A stretch of 43,621 nucleotides of DNA from Anaerolineae bacterium (GCA_026645775.1 JAPKMS010000320.1:1-43621); one strand, 5' to 3'; shown: positions 33,882 to 41,844, counted from the first letter of the stretch. Notes: generated by a model not told the origin, from the letters alone. Made by a program: numbers and translations.

Positions 33882-34607
33882 TCAGCCTTCTGCGTGATCG
33901 GCGTTGGTGGGCGGCGTCGGGTCGGGTTCGGCCATCCGGAGGCCTCCCAGCCCGGCCCAGGTCAACCAGCTCTTGATCTCAGCCGACCGGCGGCGCAGGA
34001 AGACGAGCGCGTAGACGACGCCACCCGCCAACAGCAGGAGCATCACCCCGATCCCCAGGGCAGGCGGCAGTAGGCCCGAGACCGGGATGAACACGAGAAA
34101 ACAGATTGCCGCGGCCGGCCACAGCAGATATGTGGCCCAACGCCACGCCGCGTGACCGCTCCAGATCCAAAAGGCGTGCGCCAAACCTGCCAGCGCCGCG
34201 AAGAGCAGCGTCAGCGCCAGAGCTGCGTTGATCACGGGCGCTACAAAGACGGTTGCCACAACCAGACCACCGAGCAGCAGCAGGTAGAGGGCAACCAGCG
34301 CCGCCGTGATCGCCAGGTCAAGACGCCGGCCCTGCGCGGCCAGCCGGTGTTGTGCGTCCTCGTCCAGCACCTTGACTGCCACCAACGGGATCGCCAGGTC
34401 GCGCAGCCGGGCCAGCAGCCCGTACAGCGCGGCGTGATCTGCCGCGCGGCCGCGCAGGACCGACTGGCCTGACGCCGAGGTGACGGTCAGGTCGTCGAAC
34501 CACTCGGTCCACTGTTCGCTGGCGAGGCGGCCTTTGACGCGGATTTCGTAGAGAAATGGCGGTTGATCAAAGCTGCCGTCGGCTGGGGTGTGCTGGTCCG
34601 TTGTCAT
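33882..34607 (-). CDS. Hypothetical membrane protein with N-terminal soluble domain
   Basis: Protein of 241 residues, no named family recognised. Residues 15-85 form a soluble domain ([20 protein letters not shown], then [20 protein letters not shown]), a pattern I know only as a recurring unnamed domain. Residues 95-205 hold about four hydrophobic segments, and the tail is polar and Pro-rich. It lies 7 bases upstream of the LuxR-type gene, so the two are co-transcribed; a sensing or anchoring role is possible but unproven. Confidence 0.75.
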   Translation of the reverse strand: MTTDQHTPADGSFDQPPFLYEIRVKGRLASEQWTEWFDDLTVTSASGQSVLRGRAADHAALYGLLARLRDLAIPLVAVKVLDEDAQHRLAAQGRRLDLAITAALVALYLLLLGGLVVATVFVAPVINAALALTLLFAALAGLAHAFWIWSGHAAWRWATYLLWPAAAICFLVFIPVSGLLPPALGIGVMLLLLAGGVVYALVFLRRRSAEIKSWLTWAGLGGLRMAEPDPTPPTNADHAEG

Positions 34608-34915
34608 AACCTGGCTCCAAAGCTGGTGTTGCTTATCTCACATCCAGTATGCCACAATTCCGGGCGCAGCGGATGCGCCCAAAGGCGCATCCGGGGGTGT
34701 AAGAAAGGGGCGACACAGGTTCCGGAATCGAGGCCTCAGCCGGTTTCCTTGCTGATCTGAAAATGGGACGCAGATTCACCTGATTGACCTGATTACTGCC
34801 ATTTCATCCCTGATTGTGCCCGACAGGGACATGGACACTGATCTGAGTGACCGGCTAAAGCCTCGATTCCGGTTGGCTGGCCGAGGCTCAGATTGAGCCT
34901 CCCTTGGTTGCCCGG
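34608..34915. other. 308-base gap filled by hairpins and a dispersed repeat
   Basis: No gene seen. From left to right it holds a perfect hairpin (CGGATGCGCC-CAAA-GGCGCATCCG at 34670-34693), copy 2 of the GAGGCTTTAGCCGG palindrome split by about 100 bases (34722-34872), and a short hairpin (GAGGCTCA-GAT-TGAGCCTC at 34883-34901). Promoters for the membrane-protein gene are not obvious. Confidence 0.7.
34722..34872. repeat. Dispersed GAGGCTTTAGCCGG palindrome, copy 2, with internal insertion
   Basis: Left arm CCGGAATCGAGGCCTCAGCC (34722-34741) and right arm ACCGGCTAAAGCCTCGATTC (34850-34869, then CGG). The arms are separated by about 105 bases instead of about 20. The extra DNA has its own small inverted repeat (AAATGG ... 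CCATTT) and repeated CTGATT/CCTGATTG words, so it looks like a second element nested in the loop. Confidence 0.7.
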
Positions 34916-35719
34916 TCACGCAGGTCGCCGCGCCACGAAGATCAGTTCGCCGGGGTACTTCGCGCCGTAAGGACTCTTGTCGTAATCGGCGTACAGCGCC
35001 TCGACCTCGAACCCACACCGCGCCAGCAGGTGCTCGGCCTCGAAGCGGAACAGGTAACGCATGGGGAACGCGTGCACCAGGCGCTCCTGTCGGCCGTCGG
35101 GGTGGGTCACGTAGTAGATCAGCTCGGTATCCTGCACCTGGTCGAAATAGTCGCGAGCCACGATGCGCGCGCGGCGGTTCACGCGACGGCCATCGGGCAT
35201 GATGATCTCCGGCTCGTCGCCGAACTCGTCCAGCCGCGCCGGGTCGGCCAGGTAAGGGATGGAGGGGTTGAACAGGTCGAGCACCAACCGGCCGCCGGGG
35301 CGCAGGTGTCGGTGCAGTGTGTTCAGGCAAGCGACCTGGTCTTCGACGGTCGTCAGGTGTTGGAAGGGCCGGAATGGGATGGTGATCAGCCCGAACGCGC
35401 GGCCCCGGTCGAAGTCGCGCATGTCCGCTTCCACCAGTTGGACGCGGCCCTGCACCTCGACCGGCTCGGCGGCCAGGTTCGCGCGGCAGATCGCCAGCAT
35501 GGAGGGCGACAGATCCAGGCCGACGATCTCCAGACCAGCGCGCGCGGTCGGGATCAACACGCGGCCGGTGCCGCAGCCGACCTCCAGCACCGGGCCGCCG
35601 GTCGCCTGCGCCATCTCGACAAAGAACGCGACGTCCTGTCGTTGGCGATAGGGTATGACGTGGTCGTAGAACTCCGCGGTAAACTGATATTCCGTGTAGC
35701 CGCCCGAACGATCGGCCAT
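34916..35719 (-). CDS. Class I SAM-dependent methyltransferase
   Basis: Protein of 267 residues with the Rossmann methyltransferase fold: motif I VLEVGCGTGRVLIPTA (residues 44-59), motif II IVGLDLSPSML, post-II VEADMRDFD, and LRPGGRLVLDLFNP. The second half has beta strands (MPDGRRVNRRARIVARDYFD) seen in methyltransferase families acting on small molecules. It begins 12 bases after the carbonic anhydrase stop, so it belongs to a nitroreductase / carbonic anhydrase / methyltransferase operon. The substrate is unknown. The overlapping longer frame on the same strand is a shadow. Confidence 0.88.
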   Translation of the reverse strand: MADRSGGYTEYQFTAEFYDHVIPYRQRQDVAFFVEMAQATGGPVLEVGCGTGRVLIPTARAGLEIVGLDLSPSMLAICRANLAAEPVEVQGRVQLVEADMRDFDRGRAFGLITIPFRPFQHLTTVEDQVACLNTLHRHLRPGGRLVLDLFNPSIPYLADPARLDEFGDEPEIIMPDGRRVNRRARIVARDYFDQVQDTELIYYVTHPDGRQERLVHAFPMRYLFRFEAEHLLARCGFEVEALYADYDKSPYGAKYPGELIFVARRPA

Positions 35720-35731
35720 CGGTTCCTCCCC

Positions 35732-36319
35732 TCAAACATCCAGCAAGGCGACCAGCCCGGTATCCAGGTCGTAATGCGCGCCGACAACATGCAGCCTGTG
35801 TTCAGCGATCAGCTCGGCCAGGATGGGCTCGGCAGCGCGTAATTCGGCTACGGTAAGCGCAACGTTCGCAGTGACTGCCGCCTCCACCAGGTCTTGGCCG
35901 GCTGTAGCCGCCCGTTCGACCGCCGGCCGCAGGCGTTCAGTGAGGCTGCCGATGTGGCCGTGGGCATGTCCACCCTCCACGGCCGCGGTCACCGCGCCGC
36001 AATGGCTGTGTCCCAGCACCAGCACCAGGCTGACGCCCAGATGTTCGGCCGCGTACTCGATGCTGCCCAGCACCACATCGTCCAACACGTTGCCGGCCAC
36101 GCGCACGACGAACAGGTCGCCCAGCCCGCAGTCGAAGATAATCTCCGGCGGCACGCGTGAATCGGAACAGGTCAGGATCGTGGCAAGGGGATTCTGCCCG
36201 CGCGCGGTCTCAGCGCGCCAGCCGGACGTTTGATGCGGATGCGCCGACTGTCCGGCAACGTAGCGGCGGTTACCGGCGAGCAGTGCTGCAAGGGCTTGGT
36301 TGGCATCCATCTGTGTCAT
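35732..36319 (-). CDS. Beta-class carbonic anhydrase
   Basis: Interconverts CO2 and bicarbonate using zinc. The 195-residue product carries TCSDSRVPPEIIF (Cys ligand and the Asp-Arg dyad), FVVRVAGNVLDD, and VLVLGHSHCGAVTAA (His and Cys ligands). GGAG lies 8 bases before ATG 36319, and the start is 5 bases after the nitroreductase stop. It is normal in length for small clade members. No signal peptide is seen, so it acts in the cytoplasm. Confidence 0.94.
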   Translation of the reverse strand: MTQMDANQALAALLAGNRRYVAGQSAHPHQTSGWRAETARGQNPLATILTCSDSRVPPEIIFDCGLGDLFVVRVAGNVLDDVVLGSIEYAAEHLGVSLVLVLGHSHCGAVTAAVEGGHAHGHIGSLTERLRPAVERAATAGQDLVEAAVTANVALTVAELRAAEPILAELIAEHRLHVVGAHYDLDTGLVALLDV

Positions 36320-36324
36320 GATGA

Positions 36325-36909
36325 TTACTCCCGCTCCGCGATGATGAGTGTGTCCAGCGAGCGTTTGGGCACGTGGTGCGCCTGCTGCGCATCGCGCCAA
36401 TACTTGATGTCACCGTCCGGGCCAACCTCATCTACGACGACCGTCTCCTTGGGCGCGCCCAGGGCCAGCACCACCAGGATCTCGTAGCGTTCGGGGATGG
36501 CCAGGATCTGGCGCAGCCGGTCGCGCTGCACCGAGGCGATGATGCAGCCGCCCAGCCCGCGCTCGACCGCGCCCAGCAGGATGTTCTGCACCGCCAGGCC
36601 ATGGTCCACGCCGATATAGCCCTGGGCCATGTTGGCCGTGTCGGCCAGGACGACGATGTAGGCCGCCGGCCGCTCACCCTCGACCGGGCCGGGCCAGTCC
36701 TTGAGGTAACCGGCCCAGGCCAGCGTATCGAACACGGCCGCGTTGGTCTGCCGGTCGGCGCAGAGGATGTAGCGCAGCGGCTGCAGGTTGCGCGCCGATG
36801 CCGAAAGCCGTGCCAGGCCGATCAGCTCGCGCAGAGTGTTGAGGCTGACTGGGGTGTCTTGGTAGAAGCGGCGGTAGCTGCGATTTTTCAGGATCAGGTC
36901 TGCAAGCAT
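36325..36909 (-). CDS. Nitroreductase-family flavoprotein
   Basis: FMN-dependent oxidoreductase of 194 residues. NRSYRRFYQDTPVSLNTL has the family's early R-S-x-R-x-F motif for FMN phosphate; SARNLQPLRYILC corresponds to the S-x-x-N-x-Q-P-W/L segment; IGVDHGLAVQNILLGAVERGLGGCI is the long helix and GCI loop; and VVLALGAPKE closes the fold. Substrates of this family vary. It is the first gene of the operon with carbonic anhydrase and the methyltransferase. Confidence 0.9.
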   Translation of the reverse strand: MLADLILKNRSYRRFYQDTPVSLNTLRELIGLARLSASARNLQPLRYILCADRQTNAAVFDTLAWAGYLKDWPGPVEGERPAAYIVVLADTANMAQGYIGVDHGLAVQNILLGAVERGLGGCIIASVQRDRLRQILAIPERYEILVVLALGAPKETVVVDEVGPDGDIKYWRDAQQAHHVPKRSLDTLIIAERE

Positions 36910-36969
36910 GATATACCCTCTTGTTGGTTCCGTAGGTACGGAGCGACTTGGAGTGTTCGTAACACAGAA

Positions 36970-36991
36970 GCACCGCCTTTGCAGGCGGTGC
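36970..36991 (-). terminator. Terminator-like hairpin after the toxin-antitoxin pair
   Basis: Perfect stem GCACCGCC/GGCGGTGC with a 6-base loop. On the minus strand it is followed by TTCTGTGTT, moderately T-rich, and lies 17 bases after the toxin stop. Confidence 0.6.
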
Positions 36992-37007
36992 TCAATTCAC
37001 AGGTCAT

Positions 37008-37298
37008 TTATTCCGGACGTCCTAACCCTAATTCTTCATAGAGTGCCGGCACCTTGAAGCCAACATACTCGATCTCGACTAATCGCTCGTCCTCCACCAC
37101 GTGCCAGACCAAGCGATAGTCTGCGCCGAGCCACATACGATGATAGTTTGGATGCCCGGCCAGTTCTTTGCTTCTGGTCGGCCGCGGGTCATCGCTCAGA
37201 TTAGCAATCTCCTGCTTGGCAATCGCCTTGATATGTCCCGGTAGATTCCCAATTTGACGGCGCACGGCAGCGGAGAAGGCGATGCGATAAGCCATCAC
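37008..37298 (-). CDS. RelE/ParE-family toxin
   Basis: Small basic protein of about 96 residues: YRIAFSAAVRRQIGNLPGHIK is the first strand and two helices of the RelE/ParE fold, followed by HRMWLGADYRLVWHVVED, where Arg and Tyr residues sit near the usual catalytic strand, and IEYVGFKVPALYEEL. RelE-type toxins cut mRNA on ribosomes; ParE-type poison gyrase, and which applies cannot be told. The start is GTG 37298 or ATG 37295, overlapping the antitoxin stop, the usual arrangement of type II modules. Confidence 0.87.
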   Translation of the reverse strand: MMAYRIAFSAAVRRQIGNLPGHIKAIAKQEIANLSDDPRPTRSKELAGHPNYHRMWLGADYRLVWHVVEDERLVEIEYVGFKVPALYEELGLGRPE

Positions 37299-37585
37299 AA
37301 ATCTTCCACAGCCTTCAGGAAATCCTCCCCGGTCTCATAGATATCCAGTTTCTCGTCCGGGCGCCGACTCTTGTATTGCTGATTGGCCTCAACTGCGCCC
37401 CAAAGCGCATGCTCTTCAGCCACGATGTTGGGTGCTACATGCGCTCTGTATTCCAGATACTCGATATAGCGCAGCACCTCAAGCCGATCGTTTGGCGGCA
37501 GCTTCCGTAACGCGGCGACCACGGCCCTCTCTTCCAGATCGGGTCTGGCTCCAGTTCTTTTTGTCTCCGTCGGTTGGATGGTCAT
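37295..37585 (-). CDS. Probable antitoxin of the RelE-type module
   Basis: Acidic protein of 96 residues upstream of and overlapping the toxin gene by 4 bases. The N-terminal part is basic (PTETKRTGARPDL) and a helix-rich middle follows (VVAALRKLPPNDRLEVLRYI, EYLEYRAHV), then an acidic tail (IYETGEDFLKAVEDL) that probably wraps the toxin. No classic DNA-binding motif is clear. GAGGT precedes ATG 37585. The role is inferred from position and size. Confidence 0.75.
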   Translation of the reverse strand: MTIQPTETKRTGARPDLEERAVVAALRKLPPNDRLEVLRYIEYLEYRAHVAPNIVAEEHALWGAVEANQQYKSRRPDEKLDIYETGEDFLKAVEDL

Positions 37586-37678
37586 CGTCTTACCTCTCGC
37601 CGGCAGCGCTCCATCTACCATTGCAGCCACAGAGAGTATACACCCGCTTTAAATTCTCGACAATCGCGCCGTTCAGCG

Positions 37679-40009
37679 CTACCCCTTGCCCCGCAACCCC
37701 CGCCAGACCCGCTCCGGCGTCAGCGGAAACTCATCGAAGCGCACGCCGATCGCATCGTAGACGGCGGCCGCAACGGCTGCCGCCGCGGGCAGGAAGGGCA
37801 TCTCGCCCATGCCGCGCGCACCGTATGGCCCGTTGGGGTCGGGCACCTCGACGATCAGGGCGTCCATCTGGTCGGGCACGTCAAGGATGGTTGGGATCAG
37901 GTAGGTGCTGAACTTGTCGGTCAGCACGCGACCCTCGCGTGCCTTCCACTCCTCCTGGATGGCGTAGCCCAGCGCCTGCACGGCCGCGCCTTCGATCTGG
38001 CCGGTCACCTGCTGTGGGTTGATGGCCTGGCCCACGTCATCCGCGCTGATGAAGCGCTCAACCTTGATCTGCCCCGTCTCGGTGTCCACCGCGACCAGGG
38101 CGACCTGGGCCACGTAGCCGTAGGCGAAGTTGGGCTGCCCCTGGCCGGTCTCAGGGTCAAGTTTGGTGGTTTTGGGCGCCAGGTAGATGTACTCGCCGAC
38201 GGCCGGGCGATCCTCGTTCTGCCAGGCCGCCAGCGCCTTTTCGGCCGCGCCCTTGACCGCGTTGCCGCTCATGTAGGTCAGCCGAGACGCGGACGCGCTG
38301 CCCGAGCTGCCCATGAGCGATGTGTCGGAGGCAACCACTTTGACCCGCTCGAACGGCACGCCGGTCACCTCGGCCGCGACCTGGGCGATGATGGTGTGGT
38401 TGCCCTGGCCGCAGTCGGCGCCGGCAAAGTAGACCGTCGCTTCGGCGATCTCGCCGGCCCCGCGCAGCTCGACCCGCGCATAGCTGTTCTCCTGATAGCC
38501 GAAGCTGAAACCGACGTTTTTGAAGCCGGCGGCAAAGCCGAGGCCGTGGCGGATTGGGGATTGGGGACTAGGGACTAGGGACTGGGGATTGGGGATTCCT
38601 GACTCCTGGCTCCTGCCCCCTGATCCCTGATCCCTGGTCCCTAATCCCACCGGCTTCCGCCACTGTCCCGCCTCGTCCTGCGTCCAGCCGGCCGCTTTCG
38701 CGGCGGCGATGATGGTCTCGGTCATGCCGACGCCGCCGGGAATGGGGGTGCCGACGGTGAGCAGGCTTTCATCGGTCAGGATGTTCCGCAGCCGGATCTC
38801 CACCGGGTCAAGGCCCAGCGCCTCGGCCAGTTTATCCATCTGGCTTTCGGCCGCGAAGTGGCCCTGGGGGCCGCCGAAGCCGCGAAACGCCGCGCCCGGC
38901 ACGTTGTTGGTGTAGACCGCGTAGGTGTCCACGGCCACGTGCGGGATGTCGTAGGGACCGGTGCAGGTGAGGGTGGTATTGCCCAGCACTTTGTTGCTGG
39001 TGTACATGTACGCGCCGCCGTCAGCGATCACTTTGACTTCCACGGCGGTGAGCTTGCCATTCCGTTTCGCGCCCCACCTGGTGTAGATCTTCATCGCGTG
39101 GCGTTTGCCGTGGCCGATGATGGACTCCTCGCGGCTCCAGATGGTCTTGACCGGCCGCACAATGCCGCGCTGTGCCAGCCGCCAGACGGCCAGCGCCAGG
39201 GTGATCTGCACCGACATGTCCTCGCGGCCGCCGAACGCGCCGCCGATGGCCGGGTAGATGACGCGCACCTGTTCCTTGGGGATGCCCAGTGCGTGGGCGA
39301 TCTGGCCCTGGTCTTCGTGCGTCCACTGCCCGGCCACCTCCACGGTGACGCGGCCAGCCTCGTCCAGGTAGGCTACGCCGGCCTCCGGCTGGAGATAGGC
39401 GTGCTCCTGCACTGGGGTACGGTAAACCCCTTCGATGATGACATCTGTCTCGCGGAAGCCGGTCTCGACCTCACCCTTGCGAATACGGTAGCCGTAGCAG
39501 ACGTTGTCTGCCCTGTGCGGGTGAAGCTGAAACGGCACAGGGCGTGTGGGGTCGGGATCGCCCAGCCCGCCCGCCAACGACGGCGCGGCCGCTTCCGGGT
39601 CGGTGATGACCGGCAGGTCTTCCCACTCAACGCGGATCAGCTTACACGCGGCGCGGGCCTGGACCTCGGTCTCGGCCACGACGAGCGCGACCTGGTCGCC
39701 GACGAAGCGCACCCTGTCTGCGCCTGCGAGGGTGGATCCCGGCCCGCACAGCACGGGTTGATCCTTGATCTGGAGGCCGTACTCGTTCACCGGCACGTCG
39801 GCGGCGGTGAAAACGGCCACGACGCCCGGCGCGGCCTCGGCAGCCGCGGTGTCAATGCGCACGACGCGCGCATGCGGCCGGCCGGCGAACAGTGTCGCCA
39901 GGTGCAGCATATCCGGCGGGGTGATGTCGCCGGGGTAGAGTGTCTTGCCTGTGACCTTGCCCGCGGCGTCGATGCGGGGGGCGTCGGTCCCGATAGTTTG
40001 GTAGGTCAT
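37679..40009 (-). CDS. Molybdenum-binding subunit of a xanthine dehydrogenase-type hydroxylase
   Basis: Large catalytic subunit (776 residues) that hydroxylates N-heterocycles or aldehydes at a molybdopterin site. Order: N-terminal aldehyde oxidase a/b hammerhead (GKTLYPGDITPPDMLH ... ARVVRID), then the Mo-binding part with AFRGFGGPQGHFAAE, ADCGQGNHTIIAQVA, MGSSGSASASRLTYMSGNA and the C-terminal GARGMGEMPFLPAAAAVAAA, where Glu is the expected catalytic base. ATG 40009 has GGAAG upstream. A 98-base G-rich palindrome is inserted at residues 454-486. YqeC, SelD, SsnA and YgfK nearby suggest a selenium-dependent enzyme with a labile Se ligand, not Sec. Confidence 0.92.
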   Translation of the reverse strand: MTYQTIGTDAPRIDAAGKVTGKTLYPGDITPPDMLHLATLFAGRPHARVVRIDTAAAEAAPGVVAVFTAADVPVNEYGLQIKDQPVLCGPGSTLAGADRVRFVGDQVALVVAETEVQARAACKLIRVEWEDLPVITDPEAAAPSLAGGLGDPDPTRPVPFQLHPHRADNVCYGYRIRKGEVETGFRETDVIIEGVYRTPVQEHAYLQPEAGVAYLDEAGRVTVEVAGQWTHEDQGQIAHALGIPKEQVRVIYPAIGGAFGGREDMSVQITLALAVWRLAQRGIVRPVKTIWSREESIIGHGKRHAMKIYTRWGAKRNGKLTAVEVKVIADGGAYMYTSNKVLGNTTLTCTGPYDIPHVAVDTYAVYTNNVPGAAFRGFGGPQGHFAAESQMDKLAEALGLDPVEIRLRNILTDESLLTVGTPIPGGVGMTETIIAAAKAAGWTQDEAGQWRKPVGLGTRDQGSGGRSQESGIPNPQSLVPSPQSPIRHGLGFAAGFKNVGFSFGYQENSYARVELRGAGEIAEATVYFAGADCGQGNHTIIAQVAAEVTGVPFERVKVVASDTSLMGSSGSASASRLTYMSGNAVKGAAEKALAAWQNEDRPAVGEYIYLAPKTTKLDPETGQGQPNFAYGYVAQVALVAVDTETGQIKVERFISADDVGQAINPQQVTGQIEGAAVQALGYAIQEEWKAREGRVLTDKFSTYLIPTILDVPDQMDALIVEVPDPNGPYGARGMGEMPFLPAAAAVAAAVYDAIGVRFDEFPLTPERVWRGLRGKG
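38551..38648. repeat. GGGATTGGGGACTAGGGA-type palindrome inserted in the Mo-subunit gene
   Basis: The left half repeats GATTGGGG and ACTAGGG; the right half repeats TGATCCC and ends CCCTAATCCC. The halves are complementary, and each strand has five or more runs of GGG spaced by about 4 bases, so both a hairpin and G-quadruplexes are possible. It adds about 33 residues in frame. It shares GATTGGGGACTAGGGA with the copy at 40926 and 27 of 28 right-arm bases with that at 41388. Confidence 0.85.
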
Positions 40010-40058
40010 AGCTGTCTTCCTCTGGTTGGATAGACGAGTAGCCAAGGAAATAAGGAAA

Positions 40059-40077
40059 CGGGGAAACAAGGAGACGC
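40059..40077. repeat. Purine-rich GGAAACAAGGAGACG word upstream of the Mo-subunit gene
   Basis: GGGGAAACAAGGAGACGC is the same word family as the ABC-ATPase linker insertion at 141-250. It lies in the 81-base gap between the fused subunit gene and the Mo-subunit gene. Confidence 0.45.
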
Positions 40078-40090
40078 GCGCACTATCGTA

Positions 40091-41635
40091 CTATCGCACT
40101 GTCGCCCGCTCGATCGCTTCCAGGATCTTGTAATACCCCGTGCAGCGGCACAGGTTGCCGGTCAAAGCCTGCTTGACCTGGTCGGCAGTGGGCTGTGGAA
40201 ATTCTTCCAGTAAATTCGCCGCGGACATCAGGATGCCGGGGGTGCAATAGCCGCACTGGACCGCCGCGGCATCGATGAATGCCTGTTGGAGCGGGTGCAA
40301 CCTCACCCCCGCCCCCTCTCCTGCCAGGAGCGGGGAGGCAGGGGAGAGGTCCGCCAGCCCTTCCACCGTGACCACCTCGCACCCCTCCGCGCGTTCCGCC
40401 GGCACCAGGCAGCTCATCACCGCCACGCCGTCGAGCCAGACCGTACACGCGCCGCACTCGCCCTCGGCGCAGCCCTCTTTAGTCCCGGTGAGACCCGCGT
40501 CCTCGCGCAGCGCGCGCAGCAGGGTTTTGCCGTGGGCATTGTGGAGCACGATTGGTTTGCCGTTCAATGTGAAGGTGATTGTGTGGGGGTGTGGGAGTGT
40601 GGGAGTAGACTTGAGCACTCCCATACTCCCATACTCCGACACCCTGCCACCCTGCAACAACACCGGCTCCTCCGGCCACCCTTCCCGTTCCGTGCCATCG
40701 CGCAACTGGCGCAAGGATCGGGCGGTTAACACGCGCACCATGTCGCGGCGATAGTCGGCGCTGCCGCGGACATCGGTGATGGGGCGGGCGGCGGCGGCCG
40801 TGAGTTCAGCCGCGCGTTCGATGACCTCGTCGGTCAACTCTTTGCCCGCCAGATAGGCTTCGGCCTCCCCCGCTCGCACGATGGTGGGCGCAACCGAGCC
40901 GAGGGCGATGCGAGCATGGGTGACCGGGGATTGGGGACTAGGGATAAGGAATTCTCCTGATGCCCATTCCCTGGCTCCTAATACCACCGCCACATTCACC
41001 ACGCTGATCGCCTGCGCCTGCCGCAACCCCAGCTTCAGGAAGGTGCCGCGTTCAGTGGGTTTCAGGGCCGGGACGTTGATGCGGACGAGCATCTCATCGG
41101 GTTGAAGCGCGGTCTTGCGCACGCCGCGGAAGAACTCGGCGCAGGTCAGGGTGCGCTCCCCGCGGTCGCGGCTGGCCAGGGTGAACGTGGCATCCATGGC
41201 CCACAGCGGCGTGATGGTGTCGTTCGCCGGGCTGGCGGTGATGCAGTTGCCCGCGACCGTGCCGCGGTTGCGAATCTGCGGCGCGCCGACCAGCCAGCAG
41301 GCGCGCGCCAGCGGGAAAGCGTGCGCCACCGCATCAGGCGTGCCGACCACCTGGTTGTGGGTGACGTTGGCGCCCAGGGTGAGGTGAGGGATTGGGGCCT
41401 GGGGATCAGGGACCGGGAAGCTGGCGTCTGATCCCTGATCCCTGATCCCTAATCCCCCGATTTTACCCAGCCCCGGGATGCGCGAGACATCAATCAGGGT
41501 CTCCGGCGTGCGCACCCCGCGCTCGATCTCCAGGATCAGGTCGGTGCCGCCCGCGATGAGACGAGCGTTGCTGTGCTGCGCCAGCAGGTCGAGCGCCTCA
41601 GCAACGCTGTCCGGCGCGTAGTAGGTGTGCCACAT
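40091..41635 (-). CDS. Fused FAD-binding and [2Fe-2S] subunits of the molybdenum hydroxylase
   Basis: One 514-residue chain doing the work of two electron-transfer subunits. Residues 1-310 are the FAD part (LIAGGTDLILEIERG, GAPQIRNRGTVAGNCITASP, AQAISVVNVAVVLG, ADYRRDMVRVLTARSL). Residues 350-514 are the iron-sulfur part: FTLNGKPIVLHNAHGKTLL, GCAEGECGACTVWLDG for the plant-type cluster, then QCGYCTPGILMSAANLL and GNLCRCTGYYKILEAI for the second cluster. Electrons would pass Mo to 2Fe-2S to FAD. ATG 41635 has GGAG 7 bases upstream. Four low-complexity insertions lie in loops, including one at the domain junction. It precedes the Mo-subunit gene by 81 bases. Confidence 0.9.
   Translation of the reverse strand: MWHTYYAPDSVAEALDLLAQHSNARLIAGGTDLILEIERGVRTPETLIDVSRIPGLGKIGGLGIRDQGSDASFPVPDPQAPIPHLTLGANVTHNQVVGTPDAVAHAFPLARACWLVGAPQIRNRGTVAGNCITASPANDTITPLWAMDATFTLASRDRGERTLTCAEFFRGVRKTALQPDEMLVRINVPALKPTERGTFLKLGLRQAQAISVVNVAVVLGAREWASGEFLIPSPQSPVTHARIALGSVAPTIVRAGEAEAYLAGKELTDEVIERAAELTAAAARPITDVRGSADYRRDMVRVLTARSLRQLRDGTEREGWPEEPVLLQGGRVSEYGSMGVLKSTPTLPHPHTITFTLNGKPIVLHNAHGKTLLRALREDAGLTGTKEGCAEGECGACTVWLDGVAVMSCLVPAERAEGCEVVTVEGLADLSPASPLLAGEGAGVRLHPLQQAFIDAAAVQCGYCTPGILMSAANLLEEFPQPTADQVKQALTGNLCRCTGYYKILEAIERATVR
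40301..40349. repeat. CCCCCTCTCCTGCC palindrome inserted in the iron-sulfur part
   Basis: GCCCCCTCTCCTGCC and GGCAGGGGAGAGG are near-complementary around AGGAGCGGGGA. It adds about 16 residues (PASPLLAGEGAGV) between the two cluster motifs and keeps the frame. Related sequences with translations of this type recur across bacteria as small palindromic elements. Confidence 0.7.
40582..40655. repeat. GTGTGGGAGTGTGGGAG palindrome at the FAD/2Fe-2S junction
   Basis: The left half repeats GTGGGAGT/GTGGGGGT; the right half repeats ACTCCCAT and CACCCTGC. It codes for about 25 residues exactly where the FAD and iron-sulfur domains join. Confidence 0.7.
40926..40984. repeat. GATTGGGGACTAGGGA palindrome inserted in the FAD part
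   Basis: The left half shares 16 identical bases with the copy at 38551; the right half CATTCCCTGGCTCCTAATACC is its degenerate complement. It adds about 20 residues in a loop after the strand VVNVAVVLG. Confidence 0.75.
41388..41456. repeat. GGGATTGGGG...CCCTAATCCC palindrome near the FAD-part N-terminus
   Basis: The left half is GGGATTGGGGCCTGGGGATC; the right half repeats TGATCCC three times and ends CCCTAATCCC. It adds about 23 residues (GGLGIRDQGS ...) between DVSRIPGLGKI and HLTLGANVTH and keeps the frame. Confidence 0.8.
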
Positions 41636-41647
41636 AGTCAAGCTCCG

Positions 41648-41677
41648 GTGTGGTATGGTAAATTGGTAGATTGGGAT
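41648..41677. repeat. TGGTAGATTGGG word between SsnA and fused-subunit genes
   Basis: GGTATGGTAAATTGGTAGAT followed by TGGGATAGC shares TTGGTAGATTGGG with the ggt insertion at 28693-28800. Confidence 0.5.
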
Positions 41678-41711
41678 AGCGGTTCGGCCGAAGATCTACC
41701 TTTTTCGATCT

Positions 41712-41778
41712 GGAATAGAGGCTTTAGCCGGTTGCTTTCGTTAACCGCAACCGCAATACCGGCTGAAGCCTCGATTCC
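41712..41778. repeat. Dispersed GAGGCTTTAGCCGG palindrome, copy 3
   Basis: Arms GGAATAGAGGCTTTAGCCGG (41712-41731) and CCGGCTGAAGCCTCGATTCC (41759-41778) pair at 18 of 20 positions. It lies in the 209-base gap between the SsnA gene and the fused FAD/2Fe-2S gene. The loop TTGCTTTCGTTAACC resembles the loop of copy 1. Confidence 0.8.
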
Positions 41779-41844
41779 AATTACATAAACCTCATCGGTT
41801 TCAGAAACAATTCGCATTAACACACAGTACGCAATACGCAGTAC

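Noticed and set aside
34776-35735. 319-residue open frame overlapping the methyltransferase gene
   Set aside because: Same strand but another frame, low complexity, and the methyltransferase in the other frame has all motifs.
40301-41456. Low-complexity repeats as CRISPR or tandem-repeat arrays
   Set aside because: Words are short, differ between sites and do not show regular repeat-spacer units; they are single palindromes in coding regions.
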